From contig JADGPO010000046.1 of NCBI GenBank assembly GCA_017882405.1, positions 1-52,779 on the forward strand: a DNA stretch of 52,779 bases. The letters run 5' to 3'. Both the position numbers and the translations under genes were made by a program. Below, piece by piece: positions 21,908 to 30,590 of this stretch (positions are counted from its first letter, which is position 1; each line of letters starts with the position of its first letter). A model generated the notes under the pieces. That model was not told the origin of the DNA. It did no database searches and was given only the letters and a program-made list of their open reading frames with translations. This stretch comes from Solirubrobacteraceae bacterium (GTDB lineage Bacteria > Actinomycetota > Thermoleophilia > Solirubrobacterales > Solirubrobacteraceae).

Positions 21908-22840
21908 TCAGCCGCCGAAGCGGCCGCGCAGGGCCATCACGTTGTTGACGTACTGCTGGGTGTCTGAGTACATGCCGTGGGCACGCACCGAGGCCAGGCC
22001 CTGGTAGTAGCCGGCCGCCGCCAGCGCCGGGTCTCCCCCGGTCTGGTTCAGCAGCGAGCGCAGCAGCAGCACGCCACCGCGGACGTTGTCGGTCGCGGAA
22101 CCGATCCCGCCCGCCCCCAGCGTCGGGCCGCCCAGGTTGCTCTGGATGTAGCTCCAGGTGCCGGGCTCGATCTGCATCACGCCGGTCGCGCCGGTGCTGG
22201 AGACCTCGTTGTTGTTGAAACCGCTCTCCTGGTCGGCGATCGCCTGAGCCAGCGACGGCGAGACGCCGCTCTGCGCGGCGATCGTGCCGACATCGGAGGG
22301 GCTCACCGTCTCAGCCGTGGGCTGGGCTCCGCCGGCGCTCGAGCTCGAGGTGCTCGGGGTGGCGGCGACCTCCTGGGTGGAGCTCGAGCCTGCGCCGACG
22401 CTCAGCGTGTCGCCGGCCGGGAGGATCCCCGTGGGGTCCAGGCCGTTGGCAGCGGCCAGCTGGTCGACGCTGACACCCTCCCGCGCGGCGATCGCCGAGA
22501 GCGTGTCGCCGGGCGCCACCAAGTAGCCGCCGCCGGAAGACGTGGCGACGCTGCTCGACGACTCGGCCGGGGCCGAGACAGCGGAGGAGCTCGCCGAGCT
22601 GCTCGTCGCCGTGGTGTCGCCGGTCTGGGGCGGGATCGCCAGCGACGAGCCGGCGGTCAGCTGGGAATCAGACGAGAGTCCGTTGGCGGCGGCCAGCTGG
22701 TCGACCGACAGGCCGTCCGCGGCAGCGACCGCGTACAGGGACTCGCCAGGGGCGACCACGTGCTGAAACGCGGCCGAGGCGGTGGCGGGGACGCTGAGCG
22801 CCGCGATCGCCATGAGCAGGGGCAGTTTCCAGGTTCGCAT
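21908..22840 (-). CDS. Secreted LysM and lytic transglycosylase (SLT) protein
   Basis: A 310-residue exported wall enzyme. The N terminus is a signal peptide (LPLLMAIAALSVPATASA). Two LysM domains follow: HVVAPGESLYAVAAADGLSV near residue 27 and YLVAPGDTLSAIAAREGVSV near residue 105, separated by Ser/Ala-rich linkers. The C-terminal domain is an SLT-type lysozyme fold with the catalytic Glu in QAIADQESGFNNN and TGATGVMQIEPGTW. LysM domains hold it on peptidoglycan. The 72-bp upstream gap is too short for the c-di-AMP riboswitch that often precedes such genes in actinobacteria. It is followed 20 nt later by ilvC. Confidence 0.92.
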   Translation of the reverse strand: MRTWKLPLLMAIAALSVPATASAAFQHVVAPGESLYAVAAADGLSVDQLAAANGLSSDSQLTAGSSLAIPPQTGDTTATSSSASSSAVSAPAESSSSVATSSGGGYLVAPGDTLSAIAAREGVSVDQLAAANGLDPTGILPAGDTLSVGAGSSSTQEVAATPSTSSSSAGGAQPTAETVSPSDVGTIAAQSGVSPSLAQAIADQESGFNNNEVSSTGATGVMQIEPGTWSYIQSNLGGPTLGAGGIGSATDNVRGGVLLLRSLLNQTGGDPALAAAGYYQGLASVRAHGMYSDTQQYVNNVMALRGRFGG

Positions 22841-22912
22841 GGCGGAGAGTGTCGTCCGTCGCGGCCCTCACGAAAACTCCTGCAACCGGGCTTTCAGCTT
22901 GCAAGCTCGCTG

Positions 22913-23767
22913 TCACGCACCGGCGCTTGCAACCAGCGAGCTGCCGGGCAGCGTGACCGACCCGTCGTCGGCCACGTGGGGCCGCGCGGCGGCAGTGATG
23001 GCGGCGACCGCCTGCGCCTGGTCCTCGGAGCTCAGCTCCTTGTAGGTGGCGCTGAAGATCGGGGACATGTCGAGCGTCTCCTCGACGTAGTCCTGCAGCC
23101 GGGCGTAGTGGCGCTCGAGCGCTACCGGTGTGACCACCACGTCCTCGAAGCCGGCGTCCTGCAGCAGCTCGGTGAGGCGTCCATCGGCGGCCAGGCCGAA
23201 CATCCCGGGCGCATCCGGATCCGGCGGCTCGACGTGACCGAGCGCCACCATCGCCCGGCTGGGGATCACCGCCCACGGGTTGCGCTCAGGCACGTCCCAG
23301 ACGGCGAACGCTGCCCGACCGCCGGAGCGCAGGATGCGCCGGATCTCGCGGGCAGCGGCCTCGGGGTCGACGATCAGCATGATTCCCCAGCGGACCAGCA
23401 CGGCGTCGACGCTGGCCGTCTCCAGGTCGATCCACTCCAGCTCCAGCTGCTTGAACTCGACGTTGTCGATGCCTAGCTCGACGGCGCGAGCGCGTGCGAC
23501 GTCGAGCATCGCGTCCGCTCCGTCGCTGGAGATCAGGGTCCCGCCGGGGCGCACCAGCTCGGCGGCCATGAAGCCCGTGTCGCCGGGCCCGGCCGCCAGC
23601 TCCAGCACGCGCTGGCCGGGCTGCAGCGCCAGTGCCTCCACCATCGCCGCCGAGACGGGCATGCCCCAGTCGCGAATCAGGTCCGCTCGCTTGCCCCAGC
23701 CGCCGGCGGCCCGCTCCCAGGCGTCGCGGAACTTCCCGCGCTGCTCGTCGGGGTCAGGGGCGGCCAT
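22913..23767 (-). CDS. Class I SAM-dependent methyltransferase
   Basis: A 284-residue methyltransferase of the UbiE-like Rossmann type. SAM-binding motif I is RVLELAAGPGDTGFMAAELV, with ISSDGADAMLDVARARA as motif II and VDAVLVRWGIMLIVDPEAAA as post-II. A hydrophobic substrate lid follows. The stretch WGKRADLIRDWGMPV at the N terminus is shared by uncharacterised actinobacterial members. It lies 11 nt downstream of the MerR gene on the same strand, so the regulator may control it. It could be mistaken for MenG/UbiE, but the menaquinone genes are 5 kb away and specific UbiE signatures are not seen. Substrate unknown. Confidence 0.85.
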   Translation of the reverse strand: MAAPDPDEQRGKFRDAWERAAGGWGKRADLIRDWGMPVSAAMVEALALQPGQRVLELAAGPGDTGFMAAELVRPGGTLISSDGADAMLDVARARAVELGIDNVEFKQLELEWIDLETASVDAVLVRWGIMLIVDPEAAAREIRRILRSGGRAAFAVWDVPERNPWAVIPSRAMVALGHVEPPDPDAPGMFGLAADGRLTELLQDAGFEDVVVTPVALERHYARLQDYVEETLDMSPIFSATYKELSSEDQAQAVAAITAAARPHVADDGSVTLPGSSLVASAGA

Positions 23768-23778
23768 TGGCTGAGAGG

Positions 23779-24525
23779 CTATTCCTCGGCGTCGGGCGGC
23801 GCCCGCCGACGGGTCAGCTCGCCGAAGGCGTCCTCGATCTGAGAGCTCATCCGCTGCCCGAAGATCGCCTCCAGCGCGTCGGTGGCCAGGGGCCTGAGGC
23901 CGGCGATCGCCGCATCGATCTCCGACCAGCGGTCCACCGGCATGCCGGCCCGCTGAAACGGCTCCCAGACCTCGGTCATGAACAGTTTGACGAACGCGGC
24001 CGAGACGGCGTCGCAGTGGCGCTCGATCTGCTCGAACACGCCCAGCGCGTCCTCCAGCGCAACCCCCCGCTCCACCACCCGCTCGGCGACCGCCAGCAGC
24101 GACGGGCTGGGTACCTCGTAGCGCCCGTCGCCGGCGGGCAGCAGCACCCCCAGGCGCTCCGCGCGGGCGAGCACCCGCGGCGCGTCCTGCGCGTTGACGT
24201 GGAAGCGCCGGTCGAGCTCGGCCAGGGTGAGCATCTGCGACGGCTCTGTGGCCCGGGCGGCCGCCGGCGCCTCCCGGAAGCGCGCCAGACGCTCCGCGGT
24301 CCCGGGCGTGTCGTCGAGCAGGCGCTTGATCCCCGCCAGGTTGAAGCCGTCGGCCTGCAGGTCCCGGATCAGCTTCAGCTGAGCGACGTGCTCGGGCCCG
24401 TAGTAGCCCACCCGCAGGCGCACCTCGGGCGGCGCCAGCAGCCCGCGGGCCTGATGGGCTCGGATGTTGCGCACCGTCATGCCCGTCTGGGCAGCGAGCT
24501 GCTCGATCGTGAGGTCCGCGGGCAC
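23779..24525 (-). CDS. MerR-family transcriptional regulator
   Basis: A 248-residue regulator. The N-terminal winged helix is typical of MerR: LTIEQLAAQTGMTVRNIRAHQ, then GLLAPPEVRLRVGYYGPEHVAQLKLI. A longer C-terminal effector domain follows, without the Cys pattern of metal sensors. I start it at GTG 24525, directly before the conserved helix; an ATG at 24570 in frame would add 15 unconserved residues that lie over an inverted repeat. It is cotranscribed with the downstream methyltransferase and divergent from the GNAT gene. The inducer cannot be told. Confidence 0.88.
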   Translation of the reverse strand: MPADLTIEQLAAQTGMTVRNIRAHQARGLLAPPEVRLRVGYYGPEHVAQLKLIRDLQADGFNLAGIKRLLDDTPGTAERLARFREAPAAARATEPSQMLTLAELDRRFHVNAQDAPRVLARAERLGVLLPAGDGRYEVPSPSLLAVAERVVERGVALEDALGVFEQIERHCDAVSAAFVKLFMTEVWEPFQRAGMPVDRWSEIDAAIAGLRPLATDALEAIFGQRMSSQIEDAFGELTRRRAPPDAEE

Positions 24526-24546
24526 CCCTCGATCATACGTCGAATG

Positions 24547-24570
24547 ATGTGACGTCGATCGATGTGACAT
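24547..24570. promoter_or_regulatory. 24-bp inverted repeat between merR-type gene and GNAT gene, candidate operator
   Basis: The 24 bp read as half-sites ATGTGACGTCGA and TCGATGTGACAT, which pair at 10 of 12 positions. GATGTGAC also occurs as a direct repeat at 24546-24553 and 24561-24568. It lies in the divergent gap between the regulator (start 24525) and the acetyltransferase (start 24614), the usual position for a MerR operator. If the regulator started at ATG 24570 the sequence would be coding, which I think less likely. Confidence 0.45.
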
Positions 24571-24613
24571 GGTGTCCGCCGAGCGAACCGGCCCGGGCCA
24601 CTAGGATGCGACG

Positions 24614-25675
24614 ATGCCAGAGTGGGAGGTCAGGTCGGCCACGCTCGACGACCGCGAGGCCGCGATCGCCCTGATGGACCGGGCCTTCGGAGAGGATCCG
24701 TCGCGGGGCGCCCTGTGGGACTGGGCGTTCGCGCGCAACCCGTGCACCCCCGAGCTCTACTACCTGGTCGCCGACACCGGAAGCGAGCTGGCCGCTCAGT
24801 ACGCGGCGGTGCCCGTGGCGATGCAGTACCAGGGCCAGCCGATCCGCGGCCTGCTGTCGCTGTTCACCGCCACCGACCCCGGCTTTCAGCGGCGGGGCCT
24901 GTTCCGCACGCTGGCCCAGGCGCTCTACGACGCCGCGGGCGAGACCTGCCCGCTCGTGTTCGGCTTTCCCAACGAGCAGTCGGCCCCCACCTTCTACGAG
25001 CACCTCGGCTGGGTCGACGTCCGCCCCTTCCCCCACCTGCGCCGCCCGCTGCGCAACGCCGGCGCACACGCGGGGGCGAGCGGCGCGGCGACACTCGCGG
25101 GGCGCGTCCTCGACGCCGCCGATCGCCTGGGCCGCGACCGATCGGTCGAGGTCGTACCCGTGGACGGCTTCACCGGCATCGCGGACCCGCTATGGGAGGA
25201 GATCGCGCCGCTGGCCGGCACGGCGATCGTGCGCGACGAGCAGTTCTTGAACTGGCGGTTCGTGGACTCGCCGTATTCCTACGTGCGACTGGTGGCAATG
25301 CGGACGGGGCGGCCGGTCGGCCTGGCGGTGCTGGCTGCGCAGGCCACCGATGGACGAGCGCGGCTGATGGAGCTGATCGTCTCCCCCTCCGAGGGCTCCG
25401 GGGTGACGCGCGCCTTGATCGCGCGCGTGGTCGAGCTGGCCAACGGGCTGGGCGCCTACGGCATCGGGCTGGTGGCTACGCCCCGGCATCCGCAGTGGCG
25501 CCAGCTGCTGGCCGCGGGGCTGATGCCCCAGCTTCGCCTTCCGCCTTCGCGGTCGCCGATCGACGAGCCGATGAGCTCCTTCGGGGTGCGGGTCATAGGA
25601 CCAGGGGTCGCCCCCAGCCGCGTCCTGCACATCGACGACTGGTACCTGTCGAGCGCCGACCAGGACTGGGTCTGA
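24614..25675 (+). CDS. GNAT-family N-acetyltransferase
   Basis: A 353-residue protein with an N-terminal acetyl-CoA-binding GNAT core. The segment LSLFTATDPGFQRRGLFRTL holds the conserved Q/R-x-x-G-x-G/A pyrophosphate loop, and FGFPNEQSAPTFYEHLGWVDV is the strand before the C-terminal half. The second half (residues about 185-353) contains DEQFLNWRFVDSPYSYVRLV, often seen in acetyltransferases linked to surface polysaccharide genes. It is followed 35 bp later by a polysaccharide deacetylase, so a role in acetylating or editing a surface sugar is plausible. It is divergent from the MerR regulator. Confidence 0.82.
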   Translation: MPEWEVRSATLDDREAAIALMDRAFGEDPSRGALWDWAFARNPCTPELYYLVADTGSELAAQYAAVPVAMQYQGQPIRGLLSLFTATDPGFQRRGLFRTLAQALYDAAGETCPLVFGFPNEQSAPTFYEHLGWVDVRPFPHLRRPLRNAGAHAGASGAATLAGRVLDAADRLGRDRSVEVVPVDGFTGIADPLWEEIAPLAGTAIVRDEQFLNWRFVDSPYSYVRLVAMRTGRPVGLAVLAAQATDGRARLMELIVSPSEGSGVTRALIARVVELANGLGAYGIGLVATPRHPQWRQLLAAGLMPQLRLPPSRSPIDEPMSSFGVRVIGPGVAPSRVLHIDDWYLSSADQDWV

Positions 25676-25710
25676 CGAGCGCGCCGCGACCGCGTTCCTC
25701 GCCCCCGCCG

Positions 25711-26478
25711 ATGGCCGACAACCTCGTCCTCTGCTACCACGCGCTCAGCCCGTCCTGGGAGGCCGACCTGGCGACCACCCCCGAGCGCTTGCAGCGCCAG
25801 CTGCGTCTGCTGCTCGGCCGCGGCTACCGGGCGGTGCGCTTCAGCGAGGCCGTCCAGGCTCCGGCGACGGACCCGGTCTTCGCGGTCACCTTCGACGACG
25901 CCTATCGCACGGTGCTGGAGCTGGGGCTGCCGATCCTCCAGAGCCTGGGGATCCCCGCCACGGTGTTCGCCCCGACCGACCACATCGGCAGCGAGCGGCC
26001 GATGGCGTGGCCGGGCATCGAGCAGTGGCTGGGCGGCCCGTCGGAGCACGAGCTGATCCCGATGTCCTGGCCCGAGCTCGAGGAGCTGGCCGCCGCCGGC
26101 TGGGAGGTCGGCTCGCACACCGGCTCACATCCCCATCTCACCAAGCTGGACGCCTCCGCGCTCGCCGATGAGCTGGCCCGCTCCAAGGCCGCCTGCGAGC
26201 AGCATCTTCCCGGCCCGTGCTGCTCGCTGGCCTATCCCTACGGCGACTTCGACGCCCGGGTGGTGGCCGCGACCGCGCAGGCCGGCTACGCCACCGCCGG
26301 CACGCTGCCGGCCCGTCTGGTGACGGGCGGGGCGCTGGAGTGGCCGCGGGTCGGCGTCTACCGCCTCGACGACGACCGGCGCTTCCGGCTCAAGGTCTCG
26401 CCGAGCCTGCGTCGCCTGCGCGGCTCGGGCGCATGGGAGGCCGTAGCCGCGCTGCGCGGCCTCATCTCCCGGCACTAG
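25711..26478 (+). CDS. Polysaccharide deacetylase (NodB homology domain)
   Basis: A 255-residue carbohydrate esterase family 4 protein that removes N- or O-acetyl groups from polymers such as peptidoglycan or exopolysaccharide. The catalytic Asp pair is in VTFDDAYRTV, metal-binding His residues in VGSHTGSHPHLTKLD, and the substrate groove in LAYPYGDFDARVV. No signal peptide is seen in the frame starting at ATG 25711. The frame is open further upstream, but that part overlaps the acetyltransferase and looks random. It shares a CTAG with the convergent menE: both stop codons use the same four bases. Confidence 0.88.
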   Translation: MADNLVLCYHALSPSWEADLATTPERLQRQLRLLLGRGYRAVRFSEAVQAPATDPVFAVTFDDAYRTVLELGLPILQSLGIPATVFAPTDHIGSERPMAWPGIEQWLGGPSEHELIPMSWPELEELAAAGWEVGSHTGSHPHLTKLDASALADELARSKAACEQHLPGPCCSLAYPYGDFDARVVAATAQAGYATAGTLPARLVTGGALEWPRVGVYRLDDDRRFRLKVSPSLRRLRGSGAWEAVAALRGLISRH

Positions 26479-27749
26479 AGCTCGCGCCGCAGCAGCTTGC
26501 CGGTCACGCCCCGCGGCAGCGAATCGACGAACTCGAAGCGCCTGGGGACCTTGAAGGTCGCCAGCCGGGCCGCGCAGTGCGCGCGCAGCTGCGCCTCGGT
26601 CGGAGCAGGGCCGCCGCCGCGCAGCACCACCCGGGCGACCACTGCCTCCCCCCACTCGGGGTCGGGTCGGCCCAGCACGGCCGCGTCGGCGAGCTCAGGG
26701 TGCTCCAGCAGCGCCGCCTCCACCTCGGCCGGCGCCACGTTCTCACCGCCGCTGACGATCGTGTCGGTCTTGCGCCCGATGATCGCCAGCCGACCGCGGT
26801 CGTCGAGCTCGGCCAGGTCGCCGGTGTGCAGCCAGCCATCCTCGGACAGCGCGCCCGCCGACACCGCCCGCCCGCGCACGAGCAGCTCCTGATCGTCGGC
26901 GACGCGCAGCTCGGAGCCCAGCAGCGCGAAGCCGTCGGTGGCCACCTGCGAGCACGTCTCGGTCATCCCGAACGAGGGTGAGACCGGAACGCCGGCCTCC
27001 TCGGCACGCGCCAGCAGCGAAGAAGAGATAGGGCCTCCTCCGAGCAGCACCCGTCGGAGTGTCGGTGGCTCGCGCAGGCCGGCATCGAGCAGCCGCGCCA
27101 GCATCGTCGGAACCAGCGAGACGAGCGTCACCCGCGCGGCTGCGTCCATCAGGGCGGCCAGCGCCCGCCGGGTCTCGAAGCGGTCGTGCAGCAGCACGGT
27201 CGTGCCGTAGATGGCGCTGCGCAGCTGGATCGACAGGCCGCCCACGTGGGCCAGCGGCATCGGGCACAGCCAGCGCTCGCCGGGGTCCAGGCCGAGCGCC
27301 AGCGCGGAGCCCAGCGCGTTCCACAGCCAGTTGTCATAGCTGAGCTCCACCGGCTTGGGGCCCGCCGTGGTGCCCGAGGTGAACATCAGCGTCGCGATCT
27401 CGGACGGTTCGGGCGCGTACGGGCGGTCGATCGGCTCGCCGGCCAGCGGGCGCTGCACCACCAGGCGGGCGCTTGCCTGGCGCAGGGCTCGCTCGTCGGC
27501 GTTGAGGCGCAGATCGATCGGCACGGCGACGGCGCCCAGCAGCAGGCAGCCGTGCAGCACCGGGACGAGCGCCACCGAGTCAAGGGCCAGGGCGATCCGG
27601 TCTCCGGGGACGATGCCGCGCCCACGCAAGGCGCCGGCCGCCGCGCGGGCGCGCTCGTACAGCTCGGTGTAGCTCAGGCTCTCGGCGAGCGCGGCGACGG
27701 CCGCACGCTCGCCATGCATCCGCGCGGCGCGCGCCAGCCAGGGCTCCAT
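26475..27749 (-). CDS. menE: Acyl-CoA synthetase, probable o-succinylbenzoate-CoA ligase
   Basis: A 424-residue AMP-forming ligase. The P-loop-like MFTSGTTAGPKPVELSYDN, the FGMTETCSQVA motif, WLHTGDLAELDDRGRLAIIGR and the C-terminal Lys in LPRGVTGKLLRREL are all intact. Its short length and position beside the menaquinone genes suggest it activates o-succinylbenzoate with CoA for MenB. Sequence alone would also allow another carboxylate. The ATG at 27749 lies 13 nt after the FTR1 permease stop, so menE is probably cotranscribed with iron uptake. Confidence 0.85.
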   Translation of the reverse strand: MEPWLARAARMHGERAAVAALAESLSYTELYERARAAAGALRGRGIVPGDRIALALDSVALVPVLHGCLLLGAVAVPIDLRLNADERALRQASARLVVQRPLAGEPIDRPYAPEPSEIATLMFTSGTTAGPKPVELSYDNWLWNALGSALALGLDPGERWLCPMPLAHVGGLSIQLRSAIYGTTVLLHDRFETRRALAALMDAAARVTLVSLVPTMLARLLDAGLREPPTLRRVLLGGGPISSSLLARAEEAGVPVSPSFGMTETCSQVATDGFALLGSELRVADDQELLVRGRAVSAGALSEDGWLHTGDLAELDDRGRLAIIGRKTDTIVSGGENVAPAEVEAALLEHPELADAAVLGRPDPEWGEAVVARVVLRGGGPAPTEAQLRAHCAARLATFKVPRRFEFVDSLPRGVTGKLLRREL

Positions 27750-27762
27750 ACCGCGAGCGGAC

Positions 27763-28764
27763 CTACGTGGTGGGAACGCTGGGCGGCGCGCTCGGCCGCA
27801 CGGCGACCGGGGCACCACGCCGACGGGGACGCCGCACGCGCATCTCCTCGGCCAGGAAGTAGGAGCCGATCACCAGCACGGCGGCCACCATCTGGGCGAC
27901 GATCGTCTCGACGTTGGGGAAGATCGCGAACCACAGGCCCATCCAGCCGGGAATGTTGACGTTGACCGGCGATGTGCCGATCCAGCCGGCCAGCTGCAGC
28001 TCCTGCACGCTCTCACCGACCATGACGAGGAGCACGACGCCGAGCAGGATGCCGGTGGCGACCAGCATCTTCTTGTAGGGCAGGCGCGCCTGCAGCTTGA
28101 ACGTGGCGTAGCCGATGACCGCCACGAACACGAGCCCGAGCGCCACGCCCCCCAGGACCATGCCCGACCCGTAGCGCAGTCGGAGGTTCTGCAGGAACAG
28201 GACGACCTCGAACCCCTCGCGATAGACCGAGGTGAACCCCAAGAGAGCGAGGCCGAACAGCGTGCGCTGCGCGCTCACCGAGCCGGCGTGTTCGCGCAGC
28301 TGCCTGCCGCGGCGGTTGTGATGGGCGATCCATCCGGTCCAGTAGACACGGTGAAAGAACCAGTTCATCACCACCAGCAGGACGACGATCGCCAGCAGGC
28401 CGGTGGCTGCCTGGAGATCGAGGCTGCCCTTACCGACCGCGTCGGTGATCGCGATCGCCACGAACCAGGTGATCACGCTGGCCCCGACGGCCAGTCCGGC
28501 GCCCATGCCCAGCGGCTTGCGATAGCCGCTGTTGGCGCCGCGCATGCTGGCCGTCAGCACGGCCAGCACGAGGATCGTCTCCAGGCCCTCGCGCAGGACG
28601 AGGATCCCGCTGTCGAGCACCACCGCCAGATGGCTCAGGTGCGCGGTCGGATCGGTCGGGTCCGGGGTGCCGCCGCCGGCGGTGACGATCTGCCAGACGA
28701 GCAGTCCGACGGCTACCAGGCCCAGCGATCCCCAACCGAGTTGCTTGCGCGACAGACCAGGCAT
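27763..28764 (-). CDS. FTR1-family high-affinity iron permease
   Basis: A 333-residue integral membrane protein with about seven membrane segments. Two REGxE motifs, VLREGLETILVLAV near residue 60 and VYREGFEVVLFLQ near residue 185, are the iron-binding signature of the FTR1/EfeU family. No EfeO or EfeB partner is adjacent. The likely start is ATG 28764, with AAGGTG 6 nt upstream; a GTG three codons earlier is possible. Directly upstream are two TTAGG-type inverted repeats resembling IdeR/DtxR boxes, fitting repression by iron. menE follows within 13 nt. Confidence 0.9.
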   Translation of the reverse strand: MPGLSRKQLGWGSLGLVAVGLLVWQIVTAGGGTPDPTDPTAHLSHLAVVLDSGILVLREGLETILVLAVLTASMRGANSGYRKPLGMGAGLAVGASVITWFVAIAITDAVGKGSLDLQAATGLLAIVVLLVVMNWFFHRVYWTGWIAHHNRRGRQLREHAGSVSAQRTLFGLALLGFTSVYREGFEVVLFLQNLRLRYGSGMVLGGVALGLVFVAVIGYATFKLQARLPYKKMLVATGILLGVVLLVMVGESVQELQLAGWIGTSPVNVNIPGWMGLWFAIFPNVETIVAQMVAAVLVIGSYFLAEEMRVRRPRRRGAPVAVRPSAPPSVPTT

Positions 28765-28777
28765 TAGGGACACCTTA
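28764..28777. promoter_or_regulatory. Second, weaker TTAGG-type repeat at the FTR1 start
   Basis: TTAGGGACACCTTA has one base mismatched between the arms (TTAGG and CCTTA). It overlaps the FTR1 start codon and Shine-Dalgarno region, so it may be a translation signal that happens to resemble an iron box. It lies 34 bp from the stronger copy at 28798. Confidence 0.3.
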
Positions 28778-28797
28778 CAGAATTTCGCGAGCCGCCA

Positions 28798-28811
28798 TTA
28801 GGGGAACCTAA
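28798..28811. promoter_or_regulatory. Iron box (IdeR/DtxR-like operator) between FTR1 and menB
   Basis: TTAGGGGAACCTAA is a perfect 5+5 inverted repeat with a 4-bp centre. On the minus strand it matches 11 of the first 14 bases of the mycobacterial IdeR consensus, TTAGGTTAGGCTAACCTAA. It lies 34 bp upstream of the FTR1 start and 37 bp upstream of the menB start, so a bound repressor could affect both divergent transcripts. No dtxR gene is in the window. Confidence 0.6.
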
Positions 28812-28848
28812 CGCGTGGTCTTCTCGCTGCTTGCATAGAGTCCTGGTC

Positions 28849-29709
28849 GTGAGCATCAGCTGGCAGTCAGAAGGCGACTACACCGACATCCGCTACGAGC
28901 TGGCCGATGGCGAGAGCTCCGGGATCGCCAAGATAACCATCAACCGGCCCGAGGTGCGAAACGCGTTCCGGCCCGAGACGGTGGTCGAGCTCTCCGACGC
29001 GTTCGGGCGCGCGCGGGAGGACCGCGATGTGGGCGTGATCATCCTCACCGGCGAGGGACCTGACGCGTTCTGCTCGGGCGGCGACCAGCGCGTCCGGGGA
29101 GGACGCGGCGGCTACGTCACCGGCGCCGACCCGGCGGCCGCCGGCTCCCACCAGGCGGTGGGGCGCTTCCACGTCACCGACCTGCACGTCCAGATCCGCC
29201 GCCTGCCCAAGCCTGTCGTGGCGATGGTCGCCGGCTACGCGATCGGCGGCGGCCACGTCCTGCACGTCGTGTGCGATCTGACGATCGCCGCCGACAACGC
29301 CCGCTTCGGTCAGACCGGCCCCAAGGTCGGCTCGTTCGACGGCGGGTTCGGCGCCAGCGTCCTCTCGCGCCTGGTCGGCCCTAAGCGCGCCAAGGAGATC
29401 TGGTTCCTCTGCCGCCAGTACGACGCCCAGCAGGCGCTGGAGATGGGCCTGGTCAACACGGTCGTGCCCCTGGAACGGCTGGAGGCCGAGACCGTGCAGT
29501 GGTGCCGGGATATGCTGGCCATGTCGCCGCTGGCGCTGCGGATGCTCAAGGCGAGCTTCAACGCCGACGAGGACGGGTTGGCGGGCATCCAGCAGCTGGC
29601 GCACGACGCCAACCTTCTCTTCTACATGAGCGACGAGGCGCAGGAGGGCCGCGACGCCTACCTGGGCAAGCGCCGCCCGGACTTCTCGAAGTTCCCGCGT
29701 CGAGCGTGA
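28849..29709 (+). CDS. menB: 1,4-dihydroxy-2-naphthoyl-CoA synthase
   Basis: A 286-residue crotonase-fold enzyme that cyclises o-succinylbenzoyl-CoA. The MenB-specific features are visible: [13 protein letters not shown] forms the oxyanion-hole region, [20 protein letters not shown] follows, then [19 protein letters not shown] with its catalytic Asp, and the C-terminal [15 protein letters not shown] 28849 is the best start; TAGAGT 7 bp upstream could be a -10, which would make the transcript nearly leaderless. Its stop overlaps menA by 4 bp. Confidence 0.96.
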   Translation: MSISWQSEGDYTDIRYELADGESSGIAKITINRPEVRNAFRPETVVELSDAFGRAREDRDVGVIILTGEGPDAFCSGGDQRVRGGRGGYVTGADPAAAGSHQAVGRFHVTDLHVQIRRLPKPVVAMVAGYAIGGGHVLHVVCDLTIAADNARFGQTGPKVGSFDGGFGASVLSRLVGPKRAKEIWFLCRQYDAQQALEMGLVNTVVPLERLEAETVQWCRDMLAMSPLALRMLKASFNADEDGLAGIQQLAHDANLLFYMSDEAQEGRDAYLGKRRPDFSKFPRRA

Positions 29710-30590
29710 GCGGTTTTCGCATCTGGTTGATGGCGGCGCGTCCGCGGACGCTGCCGGCCGCCATCGCGCCCGTGCTCGTCGGAACCGCGCTGGCCGGCTT
29801 CGGCCACGTGTTCCATCCTCTGCGCTTCCTGGCCGCGCTGCTGGGCGCGGTGTTCATCCAGGTGGGCACCAACTTGAGCAACGACTACTCCGACGCCCGG
29901 CGCGGCGCCGACGCCGAGGACCGCCTCGGCCCGGTGCGCGTCACGGCCGGCGGGCTGGTCCCCCCCAAGCAGGTGCTGATCGCCACCTACGTGTCCTTCG
30001 GCCTGGCGGTGCTGGCCGGCGTGTACCTGATCGTGGTCGCCGGCTGGCTGCTGCTGGTGATCGGAGCGGCCTCGATCCTGGCCGGCGTGCTTTACACCGG
30101 CGGCCCGCGGCCCTACGGCTACGAGGGACTGGGCGAGCTGTTCGTGTTCCTGTTCTTCGGCGTGGTGGCGGTCGCCGGCTCCTATTTCGTTCAGGTCAAG
30201 CACCTGCACTGGGAGGCGTTCGCCCTCTCGGTCCCCGTCGGCCTGCTGGCGGCGGCGATCCTGCTCGTCAACAACATCCGCGACATCGACTCCGATCGCC
30301 GCGCGTCGAAGCGAACGCTGGCGGTCAAGCTGGGGCGCACGCGGACCCGCTGGCTGTTCGCGGGGGTCGTCTACCTGGCGTTCCTGCTGGCGCCGGTGAC
30401 CTGGATCTTCGGTCCGGTGAAGCCCTGGGTGATGCTCACCTGGCTGGCGTTGCCGCTGGCCGCCGCGCTGGTCCGGATCGTGCGTACCCGCACCGACGGC
30501 CCGTCGCTCAACGGCGCGCTGGCTCGCAGCGGGATGCTGCAGCTGGCCTTCTGCGTGCTGCTGTCGGCGGGGCTGCTCCTGAGCCGATGA
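29706..30590 (+). CDS. menA: 1,4-dihydroxy-2-naphthoate polyprenyltransferase
   Basis: A 294-residue UbiA-family membrane prenyltransferase with eight or nine hydrophobic segments that attaches the isoprenoid tail in menaquinone synthesis. The first Asp-rich motif is [14 protein letters not shown] and the second is [20 protein letters not shown]; both bind Mg-diphosphate. The N terminus [21 protein letters not shown] is typical. It starts at GTG 29706, overlapping the menB stop (GTGA), and its stop overlaps menC as ATGA. Confidence 0.96.
   Translation: MSGFRIWLMAARPRTLPAAIAPVLVGTALAGFGHVFHPLRFLAALLGAVFIQVGTNLSNDYSDARRGADAEDRLGPVRVTAGGLVPPKQVLIATYVSFGLAVLAGVYLIVVAGWLLLVIGAASILAGVLYTGGPRPYGYEGLGELFVFLFFGVVAVAGSYFVQVKHLHWEAFALSVPVGLLAAAILLVNNIRDIDSDRRASKRTLAVKLGRTRTRWLFAGVVYLAFLLAPVTWIFGPVKPWVMLTWLALPLAAALVRIVRTRTDGPSLNGALARSGMLQLAFCVLLSAGLLLSR

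Noticed and set aside
22841..22912. c-di-AMP (ydaO-type) riboswitch before the LysM/transglycosylase gene
   Set aside because: The space is 72 bp, too short, and the conserved segments of that riboswitch are absent.
22913..23767. Assignment of the methyltransferase as MenG/UbiE
   Set aside because: It has the general SAM fold but not the specific UbiE signatures, and it lies with a MerR regulator, away from the men genes.
24622..25710. N-terminal extension of the polysaccharide deacetylase in the same frame
   Set aside because: It overlaps the acetyltransferase in another frame and has Arg/Ala-rich random composition; the deacetylase fold starts at MADNLVLCYHA.
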